A DNA stretch of 27,454 nucleotides from Chara braunii (Eukaryota > Streptophyta > Charophyceae > Charales > Characeae), in the NCBI GenBank assembly GCA_003427395.1, contig BFEA01000459.1, positions 287,272 through 314,725 on the forward strand. The letters are read 5' to 3'. Below the pieces are notes generated by a model, which did not search any database, was not told the DNA's origin, and worked only from the letters and a program-made list of their open reading frames with translations. This document shows, piece by piece, positions 19,558 to 27,454 of the stretch. A program made the position numbers and the translations under genes. Each line of letters starts with the position of its first letter. Position 1 is the stretch's first letter.

Positions 19558-22234
19558 ATGGCAGACATGGAAGCAGAGGTCCCGGGAGGGGAGCTCCGCC
19601 CGACACTGCCGACAAGTTTTTGGGCAATGGAGGGGCAGGCGAGGGAATCCATTGGACAAAGCTATGACGAGGGAGTGATGCAAATCAACCCGAATTTTGG
19701 AAAGGTGGTGATTGACGCGAAGGGGAAGAGATTCAAAGTGAACGAGTCGTTGGATGAGATCAAGGAGAGGTGGTTAAAGGAGAGAACGGTCATCGTAGTC
19801 TTTCAGGATGAATCTCGGAATCTGACGAGAGGGGTTAAAGAAGATCTGATCAGGGCATACGAGGATGGGTGGATGGCGAGAAGACTATTTAATCCAGAAG
19901 TAAGAAGGGGAAGGATCACCTTTGAAGGTGCAAACGTAATCTCTTACGTGGCAAAGGCACCTGAAGTAGCAGCGTGGATGGTACGGATAGCAGCGACGAA
20001 CCTGAATCTGAGAGGAGCGGATTACCCGGTTACTTTTAAATCCTGGATGACAAAATCAGATCTGAAGGAATTAAGATTAAAGGAGGCTGAAACCAACTTC
20101 TGGATCGTGGCACTCAGAGTGCCGTTGGAAGCATTCTATTATCTGCCATCAGCAGTGGAGGGGTTGATTGGAGGGGTTAAAAATATGCACCCTCCAGAAG
20201 CAGATCGCACGAGGCCAAAGTTGATGAATGTCAAGTTTGACATGGACCCGCAAGCGAGGTTCCGAGTGGATCACACCTTGGCAGTAGAATCACCGAAACG
20301 GGAGATCTGGAAAATGGACGTGGCCACTCCTTGTATAGATTGGTGTAGGCGTTGCCGATGGTACTTCCATACGAAAGATATCTGCCCCAGGTCCTCACAG
20401 GGGGAAAGGACGGCGAGACAGTGGACGAACTCCCGTTTACCACGTCAGAACAGACCCCCCTCGAGACAGGAGGGATTGACAGGGCATGGTAATCATTCAC
20501 AGGGGCAGGAGGGAAGACAGGCTCAACCAGAGGGAGAGCAACGGGGAGTTGAGAGAAGACAACAGGAGGCAGGACAGGTACAGGTGGCTTCCCAAGCAAG
20601 ACGGGAGCAGTGGAGCCTCCAGGAACAACATCAACTCCCGGATCAGAGGGGAGGCCGACAACAGGTTCACAAGGAGGGGACGTACAGATGGGGGGCGCAG
20701 AACCCAGAGATCACACAGGACACCAGATATCACACAGGCAGCCTTGGGCCCCTGACCTCTATCAGGCGGGATATCCGCCGCTACCCCCAGCTCCTACGCA
20801 ATACCCTGACTACCATATCCCCCAAGTCTCCCATCCAGGTCCTCTTCCACCGCCCCGCATACCTCCCTGGACACAACTGCCAGGCTGGACGGGACATCAG
20901 ATCCCGGATCCATTGCCCTATCAGCACCACCAGCCGCAGATGCAGATGCAAATCCCACGTGCAGTCCACCAGAGTGTGTATCCGACACTCTGCCATTCCC
21001 CGACGATCACACGGCCCCCTGGGGTCTCGGAGCAGACTCGGAATTACCATTACCCAATGGTGGGGCAACCCCCACCAGGGGCTGATTCCTACTAGCAGGA
21101 GCAGTATGGGAGTGGTGCACTTGACCAGGGGTTACAGCGCCCAGGGCAAAGGGGGCTGCAAGGTGCAGAAGGGAGGAGATCAATTTTTGGGAGGCAAAGA
21201 TCGGCGAGGGATGATCAGAAGTCGATTGGGTTCAGGGGTGACAATCAGGGGGGATTAATTACAAGGAGTAGATTTGGTGCAGTAGGGGAAAGAAGAGGAA
21301 GAGAACATAGTGTTCCGGGGAGAGCACAGGGGGGAGGACCCTCCCTCTCAGTGTCGTCGGCCTCGAGAGTGGGGGTAGGGAGTGAAGTGTTAGGTGATGA
21401 GCTTCTAGAATCAGGAGAGAGAGAGAGCTGGAACAGGAGCGCTCAGAGTCTTCCACAGGAAGTTCTGGGCCGCCACGCAGAAGACATCCCCCCTCATCAG
21501 ACACCCAAAGCAAGTTGGAATACAGGGGGAACCACATCGTCAGATCCCCGGTGATCTGTCACCAAGACAGATGCAGGGTGGAAAGGCGGATGGTCCCGCT
21601 GATGTGTACATCCACAGACATGGATGCGTTTTTTCTGGGAATGGCAGATTATGAAGGCCGCCCGTATCTCCCATCTGTGGAAACAGGCAGAACACCAGCA
21701 CCGGGGGAGATCATTAGTTTGACGAAGAACCTTTTCGGGGATGCCTTCCCCTTCCGTTTGATCCCGAGATCCACAATGGTGAGTGTGGTGGTCCCCTTAG
21801 AGGAGAAAATTTTCAAGTTGTACTTCCTTCTGATGGATGCTAGGATAAATGCAGTCACAGCAGATACACTGTCCCTGACAGGGGTACAGTGGTTCAAGAT
21901 GGACGCAGTCAGAGAACAGAATGCGGATGAATTGGAAATTATTGCTCTGATCCCAGGGGTGTCAGCTCTGATCCTCCTGCATGTAAATGAGAAGCTGGCG
22001 GAAGCGGGAAACCTCAATTCTGTGTTCGTACGAGAATCACTCTCGGCACCTTGGAGGTCGTCCACTCGCTCAGTTGAATCAGGAGGGCCCTCAAGGGACA
22101 GCCCTATGGTGCGTACGCCTTCGGAGGGCGCTGGTACTGGTACAGGCACAGGCACCGGCCGCTGGGCAGACGAAACAGATCTCCACGTAGACCGCATCCA
22201 AGGTCACACAGCGGGCAGCACTCCAAATGGTTAG
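19558..22234 (+). pseudogene. LINE-A ORF1 (RNA-binding protein with CCHC knuckle), frameshifted
   Basis: ORF1 proteins of plant LINEs bind the element RNA. From ATG 19558 the first frame gives a DUF4283-like globular part (residues about 60-250, with TVIVVFQDESR, WMVRIAATNLN and FWIVALRVPLEAF). Then comes C263-X2-C266-X4-H271-X4-C276 (CRRCRWYFHTKDIC, at 20344-20385), then a Gln/Arg-rich tail. Coding character next moves to another frame (about 20553-21410), Pro-rich, with TAG at 21093-21095. It moves again to a third frame (about 21410-22234), which encodes a compact domain with MDAFFLGMADYEGRPYL, FFLLM-like and ELEIIALIPGVSALI segments. At least two frame changes and one stop show decay. Alternatively the last part is a separate frame. 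It overlaps ORF2 by 8 bases. Confidence 0.75.
20344..20385 (+). other. CCHC zinc knuckle of LINE-A ORF1
   Basis: It encodes CRRCRWYFHTKDIC with spacing C-X2-C-X4-H-X4-C, the retroviral-type knuckle that binds nucleic acid. It separates the globular N-terminal part from the low-complexity tail and fixes this protein as a retroelement ORF1. Confidence 0.9.
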
Positions 22235-22373
22235 AATCAAAATAGCTACTTGGAATGTTAGAGGGATGGGGAGCCCGACAGACAGAGGGAAGAGGCAGAG
22301 AATTAAAGCATGGATGTTCTCAGAGAAGCTAGATGGTCATGGGGATGTCAACCTCACTCAGGCTCAATTCTGA
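22227..22373 (+). pseudogene. LINE-A ORF2 start: truncated endonuclease
   Basis: ATG 22227 overlaps the ORF1 stop at 22232-22234. It reads MVRIKIATWNVRGMGSPTDR and ends at TGA 22371-22373 after 48 codons. IATWNVRG is the hallmark first motif of the APE-type endonuclease that nicks target DNA for L1-like elements, with Asn as a catalytic residue. Where the family has a LQE-type motif this copy reads NLTQAQF, without the catalytic Glu, and then sequence of another kind follows. The rest of the endonuclease and the reverse transcriptase are missing here. Confidence 0.85.
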
Positions 22374-24132
22374 TCCTCTGGCGATTTTTCTTTTTTGTTT
22401 AAGAGAAGGCGATTGGTATGTCTGAGTTGTTTACGCCGCTAGTTAAATTTTGATGACAAGTAATATCTCTGATTGCTGATTGAAAACAGATTGAGTGTTG
22501 ATTAAAATTCTGATTAAATCATGATCAAGTCCTGGTTAAGTCTTGGAATGTTGGGTCACCAAACACTGATTACTTGAGGAAGCTGCTGGCAGCAGAAAGA
22601 GAGTCCTTCTTAGGTGGAAGTACAGATGGAAGCTGCAAAGAAAGAGTCAGGGTACCCCCTGCATTTATATGAGTCTTGATCTAGCTTGTTCGACTGTTTC
22701 TAGGAGCGAACTGGTACTGTGCAATTTACCATCACAACCATAAAAGTAGAGCACATATTTGATATATTTCTTCCCTTCGGCCATCCCAACAGTGTGTCCC
22801 CTCTAAGTCCGTCTATGAGATTCCATATCTATGCAAACCTCTTCCTCCCATGTCTCCTTCTTGTCCCTGTTTGATCTGCCTTTTAATACGAGAACCTCGC
22901 ACCTTTTCATGATTCCTCTGACACGTCGTAGTTTAGAGTGCAACCAGGGGTTTTTGCTGGCCAAAGTACTGGCTCAGACCTATGACGAAACTTAACCTCT
23001 AAACTGCTGTTCTGGGTAAGCTTTTCACTGCACGAGTCTCGTTCCCATCATCAGATGGATGAACAATGCTTCCACCCACTTTCCTTTATTACTCAAGGTA
23101 CGAGCAACTCTTGTGAAAACGACACTTACGTACAGATACGAGCACCAAGAGCTGCCTTGAGGGGCCTCACCGGATCAGGCAAGGGTTCGCAGAGTGTACC
23201 AGCTGAGTATCGAGCTTAACACTAACTCAATAATAGTCTGTTCTCGAGATGGTGCACTATCGCCCTCAGAGCGACAGTGTACACGAGCATCCCCGAGTGT
23301 TGCATCCCCAGGGTTGCTGTATGCTTATACTGTGAAGGGCATTTCCGAAATTTTGCCTAAACCAATATTCGACACTTTTGTGCACAGTAGTACAGCACAC
23401 AACACTCTGTTTTAGGCAGCCTATACCCAGATCAGTCACTCAGGGAGCATCTGCCTCAATTGCATAATCCTTTTCACACTCCCCTGTACAGTTTGCAGAG
23501 CTTGCTTTGGGGACACCCTTGCCACCACTGCTCAGGGTGCTCGACCCGGCCAGGCCCAGTCCCTTTGATTAAAAGCTTTTATTCGCCCAGTTCGTGGACG
23601 ACCGTAGTGCTTGTTCAACCTTACTAGGACTGGTTACTTGACGTTGCCTTCAGATGACAAAGCTCGCGAATCAGAGAGTTCAGATAAACGCTTGCTTCCC
23701 AGCCACAGAACAGTGGGACGCTCCAGTCAAAACAAACGTTGGCATGAAATCGCGGGTCTAACTCCCCGTTAACAGAGTGCATTCGTGATGTGTTTTCCGG
23801 CCATGAGACTTACCCAGTAACGTCTGTCACTGACTGCCTCTTCCCGTAGTAACACCTTTCAAGATCGAGAGAAAATGGTGGAATGTGACTGCCTGTGTTT
23901 TCTTTGTTGACGTGGTATGGCATCACAGTATCTGTGAGAAGTGTATCACTGTTTCCCGTTAGGTTGTCCTATTAGCAACTGGTACCCGCTTCAATCTCCG
24001 CTGATACTAGTCCCCATCCAATAAGAATTTTACAGTTAAATAGAATATTTTCCTGAGTTGTGGCTTCCTCCCTCTCTGGTTCATCACATGATCCCTGAAA
24101 TAATGATAGCTTTCCTGGTTACTAATCTAAGA
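22374..24132. other. Gene-free stretch between the two LINEs
   Basis: No gene or element recognised. 22470-22545 is rich in TTGATT-type words. The longest frames are short and show no motif. Confidence 0.55.
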
Positions 24133-24200
24133 TTGATAACTTTATCAGCTGACAGTGCATTGGGGGTTGATAACTTTATCAGCTGACAGTGCGTTGGGGG
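24133..24200. repeat. Two 34-bp tandem units with internal palindrome
   Basis: Copies at 24133-24166 and 24167-24200 differ at one base (GTGCATTGG/GTGCGTTGG). Each contains TGATAACTTTATCA, a 6-bp inverted repeat around CT. They lie 35 bases from the LINE-B tail. Confidence 0.93.
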
Positions 24201-24234
24201 TCTCGTGCAAACACATACAGATTCCTGTTCTGCC

Positions 24235-24243
24235 TTTTTTTTT
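24235..24243 (-). other. A tail of LINE-B
   Basis: Nine T on the plus strand, giving an A tail on the minus strand directly after CAACGCCATAAT. It marks the 3' end of the element. The flank beyond it (CAGATTCCTGTTCTGCC region) would hold one copy of the target duplication; the other copy lies outside the window or is lost. Confidence 0.75.
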
Positions 24244-24322
24244 ATTATGGCGTTGATACCCCCAATTTAATCGTGCGTCCACTGCGTCTGTGTCACCCTA
24301 CCTCTCCCGTCTCTCCTCTCTA

Positions 24323-26112
24323 TCACCCGTATCTGTGGTGGGTTGTCCCACTGCTGCAGGTATTTACCGGATCCTGCCCCTCCGGACCAAGCAGTCTCAT
24401 CCACATCTGCGGGATGGCTTGTCTGACCACGCCCAGGTCCTGTTCCACGTTTCTCAGGCCCTGCAGTTTGGCATACACTTCCCCCCCTTTCTTCCACGAG
24501 CCTAGTAGAGAGTCCCACAGGTCGCCCACCTTGGTCCGAGTCACCCCTCGCTGGATCCAGGCCTTCCCAAATGACCCTGGCGCAACATTTGCTGGTAACT
24601 CATTCCCTTCTTCATCAGTAATCAGCGGATTCTCAAAGATGCACTGTCTTAGCACTTCCTCCTTCGTCACTGGGGGAGTTCTTCTATCCGGTGGATGATC
24701 AACCCAAGCTCTGCGGACTCCTTCCCAGAATTCCGACTTCAGCTTCCGCCTCATGAAGCATCCTATGAAGAAGCAGGGCCATACATCCTCCAGCCTGGTC
24801 AGCTGCCACTCCTGCGCCAGGATCCGTTCCCCCAAAAGCAGCCAGTCATCGGTGTGTTCCGAAAGTGCCACTTTGGCCAGCCACTCCTTGAGGTAAGCCT
24901 GGTTCTTACGGTGCGGGTCTACCAAACCCAAACCTCCCTCCTCCTTATCTTGTGTGACTAGATCCCATGCCACTTTCACAAAGAAACCCTCCTCTTGTCC
25001 CGCTCTCGGCTTCCACAGAAATCTGGTGGCCAACCGCTTAATCCCTGAGATCACCGGCCTCGAGATCTCCCTTACCCTGGCTACAAACCACAGGAGTGCG
25101 AAGAGTGCTGAGTTGATTACAAGTGTCTGACCGAATAACGATAAGTGCCAGGCTGAACCCCACACCTTCAATCTTGCAGCGATCCGTTGGCGGATGAGTG
25201 CTCCTTGGGCTGCCGACATCAGTTCGAGGCTAATCAACACCCCCAAGAACCGCTCTCCATCTGCCGAAACCACTCTATGCATTCCCCACTCCACCACCAG
25301 GGCGAAACCCTCCGGCAAGATGTACGCCGATTTGTTCCAGTTCACTTGTGCTTCCGACAACAGCGAGTACTCTTGCAGCACGGCTTTAACTGCTAGTAAG
25401 GAGGATAGTGAGTTCTCTGAGATCAGAAATAAGTCATCCACCAGTGCCTTAGCCCTGCACTCTCTACCACCTGCTAGCGGGAGACCCTTAATCTGCCGAT
25501 GCTTCCGGATACAATTCAAGGGGACCTCTAACTGTAGCACGAAGAGGAGCGGGGCCAACGGGCAGCCCTGACGCAGAGACTGGATCAGTTGAAAAGGTTC
25601 CGACAGATGCTCGTTGACCTGTACTGCGGAGGATGCTGCCGTGTACATTGCGATTACCCATCTGCAGAAACCTTCCCCAAATCCCATCTTCCTCAGCGTC
25701 GTGAGTACGAACAACCAACCCACTTTGTCGTAGGCCTTCTCCAGGTCCAACAACAACACCACCATGTCCCTGTTTTCCACTTGCAGCACCTCCACCGACT
25801 CGATCGCTGTCAAGATGTTAAGGAAGATTGACCTGCGTTGAACGAACGCCCCCTGGTCCCTTTCCACTATCCTCGGGAGAATCTTTCCGAGTCTCAAAGC
25901 CAACGTTTTTGCCAGCACCTTGTAGTCCATGTTAAGGAGAGAGATCGAGCGGTAATTCCTCACGTTTGCCTTATCTCCCTTCTTAAACATCAGCGAGATT
26001 ATCCCGTGCGTCATCCCTTCTCCCAGTTTGTCCCCTACTAACACCCTGTTGTACACTTCCACGAGAGGCAGACTCAGCGCGTCCCCGCAGCAGCGGAAAA
26101 ATTCAACCGTTA
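24323..26112 (-). pseudogene. LINE-B reverse transcriptase and C-terminal region
   Basis: Plant L1-type RT motifs appear in order: HGIISLMFKKGD, NYRSISLLNMDYKVLAK, DQGAFVQRRSI, VVLLLDLEKAYDKV (motif A, Asp), SLRQGCPLAPLLFVL (motif B) and ALVDDLFLIS (motif C). Then come the thumb and a long C-terminal part with WFVARVREI and GGLGLVDP, as in plant LINEs. The catalytic DD of motif C is kept, but the usual (Y/F)A before it is LV. There is no stop from 26062 to 24323. Upstream in the same frame EFFRCCGDALSLPL links to the endonuclease part, with a frame change near 26113-26130. The start at 26062 is not an ATG; the domain belongs to a longer protein. Confidence 0.9.
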
Positions 26113-27327
26113 CTACCCCGACGATTTTCCTGCTGCCATCACCTCAAGGGTCTGTGTTAGTTCCTCTAGCGTCACTGGTCTGTCTAGGCTCATCTGTTCC
26201 TGTACCGTCAGTACCACTTCTGTCTCCTCCCAGACGTAACTGGACAGAGACAGGTCCGTATGTACCGTGTTTGCGGTCCTTCTCGACGTTAGGATATCTG
26301 AGTAGTACAGGCGTGCGTGCTCTAGCATTCCCGTACGGTCGGAAGCCGACGGAGCCCCTGGGTCGAACGGATGATCCAGTTCCACGACTTGGTGATGCGC
26401 AGCACTCGAAAGCAATCTGCGAAATGTTTCTTTCGTCATCCTGTCATGGGCAATAACTCCCTTAAGCCTCAACATTTCTTCCCAGCGTGCGTGCTTGTCA
26501 GTGTGGATTTTTTCCTGCTTCACTAGCCGCTTCACTCTCTCTGCAGCCCAAGTCTGTTCCGAGATTGGGTGCTGCTCCATCCTCCTCTCCGCTTCCTCTA
26601 CCAGCCTCCTGCATTCCTCTTCTTCTCTGTTTCTGTCCCTGGCGAGGATACGGGAACATACATTCATCATGCCTGATATGGTAGCCATCCCCCCGTCCCA
26701 CCAATCAGCTACCGTTGCGAACTGCTCCTTCGTCGAACCCCATGCTTCCATAAAATCTTGTACCCAGGCCTTCAGGCCCGGATCCACCAGATTCAGCGAA
26801 TTAAACTTAAAATATCCTTTCCCCCTCTCCCCCGGTACATCTACTACAAACTCTGCTGTCACCGGCTTATGGTCCGAGAGCGGGTGCAACTGCAAGCGGA
26901 TTGTTGTAACGTGCTGCTTCATTGCCTTCGACACTAGAAAGAAGTCTAGTCGACGTCTCGTTACTTCTCGTCTGTCTCTCCTGGGGTTTGCATAACAAGT
27001 GAAACCCAGCAGGTCCGGGTTCAGCGAGCGAAACGGGTCTGTTAAGTCTCGCCGCTGTATCATCTCCAGCAGTGTCTGTGCATCCCCTCTGCCCGTTGTC
27101 CTAGAGCCCTGCACCATCGCCACGTCCAACGACACGTTCCAGTCTCCTGAGATGACCACGTGGCTTGTTACCGGAATCCTTCTAGCCAGATTCTGCAGGA
27201 ACTCCACTCTCGGCTGCAGATCTGACGGAGCATAGACCGTCATCACCAGCCAGTCTTCCTACCCCATTTGCAGACGAATCCAGGCCCACCTCCCCCAGAT
27301 ATCTGCCTCCGTGTCGATTACCTGTGG
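26113..27327 (-). pseudogene. LINE-B endonuclease (APE type) and linker
   Basis: This part nicks the target DNA. Motifs seen are DIWGRWAWIRLQ, TVYAPSD, VVISGDWNVSLD, RRRLDFFLVS and LHPLSDHKPVTAEF (the final Asp-His pair), all in the order expected of L1 endonucleases. A Glu/Arg-rich linker follows, then SLDRPVTLEELTQTLEVMAA, the usual entry to RT. A TAG at 27259-27261 interrupts the frame before EDWLVM. The N-terminal motif TWN(V/C)RG is not found, because the sequence beyond about 27327 becomes minisatellite. The frame ends at 26113 after AAGKSSG, where RT continues in another frame. Confidence 0.88.
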
Positions 27328-27454
27328 TTCCAGGTCTCTGAGAGAGGCGGGATGGGGGATGGGAGAGATAGCGGAGACGGAATGGGGGAGATGGCGGAGG
27401 TGGAATGGGGGAGATGGCGGAGTTGGAATGGCAGGGGAGGCGGGATGGCGGGGG
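27328..27454. repeat. GC-rich minisatellite with 23-bp units
   Basis: Three units start at 27365, 27388 and 27411 (GAGAT(A/G)GCGGAG(A/G/T)(C/T)GGAATGG and two to four more bases). Looser copies of GAGGCGGGATGG flank them (27345-27364 and 27437-27454). It runs off the window. Confidence 0.88.

Larger units (their letters stand above)
18200..22373 (+). mobile_element. LINE-A: 5' half of an L1-like retrotransposon
   Basis: It is defined by a broken ORF1 with a CCHC knuckle (19558-22234) and an overlapping ORF2 start coding for the first residues of an apurinic-type endonuclease (22227-22373). The reverse transcriptase is absent. The plus-strand sequence changes character right after 22373, so the 3' part is deleted or replaced. 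The 5' boundary is a guess based on the start of a long purine-rich leader; no target duplication could be found without a 3' end. Confidence 0.75.
24235..27327 (-). mobile_element. LINE-B: 3' part of an L1-like retrotransposon
   Basis: It carries endonuclease, reverse transcriptase, a C-terminal region, an 85-base 3' untranslated stretch and a 9-base A tail (T tract 24235-24243 on the plus strand). Homology to endonuclease fades near 27327, where GC-rich minisatellite DNA begins, so the element may be 5'-truncated inside the endonuclease, as is common for LINEs; or it continues beyond a repeat insertion. One frameshift and one stop make it inactive. The orientation is opposite to LINE-A. Confidence 0.85.

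Noticed and set aside
1-27454. CRISPR array, bacterial operon or phage-like gene cluster
   Set aside because: No spacer-repeat pattern, no clustered short intergenic genes and no ribosome-binding sites; all recognised coding is of eukaryotic transposable elements.

Overview
The window looks like repeat-rich nuclear DNA of a green plant or streptophyte alga. The clues are eukaryotic transposon classes only (PIF/Harbinger, Ty3/Gypsy, L1-like LINEs), a retrotransposon primer-binding site matching plant initiator-Met tRNA, long gene-free stretches, A/T tracts and many microsatellites. The style of the Gypsy Gag and LINE proteins reminded me of charophyte algae such as Chara, but that is a memory-based guess. 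No intact host gene, rRNA, tRNA or CRISPR array was recognised.

Layout. Bases 1-133 are not natural contiguous DNA. Bases 1-95 are an exact copy of 7210-7304 (inside the Gypsy integrase), followed by a 38-bp Nextera (Tn5 mosaic end) mate-pair junction adapter at 96-133, so the sequence at the window start is falsely joined. From 147 to about 2148 lies a PIF/Harbinger transposon on the minus strand with one apparently intact DDE transposase; its left end is lost at the artefactual join. 2149-5534 is gene-free, with a duplicated A/G-tract unit at 3562-3804.

5594-14714 is a 9.1-kb Ty3/Gypsy LTR retrotransposon on the minus strand. It has an LTR pair, a 4-bp target duplication AATA, PBS, polypurine tract, Gag with a CCHC knuckle, protease, RT, RNase H, integrase and a chromodomain-like C-terminus. 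It is dead: nine in-frame stops and at least four frame changes. Its leader contains tandem repeats and a 925-base assembly gap (12774-13698). It landed inside a 74-bp tandem repeat that overlaps a possible small spliced gene (14715-15218); a related uninterrupted copy at about 15617 shows the pre-insertion sequence.

15220-18200 has only simple and short tandem repeats. About 18200-22373 is the 5' half of an L1-like LINE on the plus strand (LINE-A): a long purine-rich leader, a broken ORF1 with a CCHC knuckle, and only the first 48 codons of ORF2 (endonuclease start). About 24235-27327 is the 3' part of a second LINE on the minus strand (LINE-B): endonuclease, reverse transcriptase, C-terminal region and A tail, with a frameshift and a stop. 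The two LINEs face each other across 1.9 kb of gene-free DNA. The window ends in a 23-bp minisatellite.

No new multi-gene system is evident. The most useful observations are the sequencing-adapter junction, the nested insertion with its empty-site relative, the extra C-terminal domain on LINE-A ORF1, and the possible spliced gene cut by the Gypsy element.
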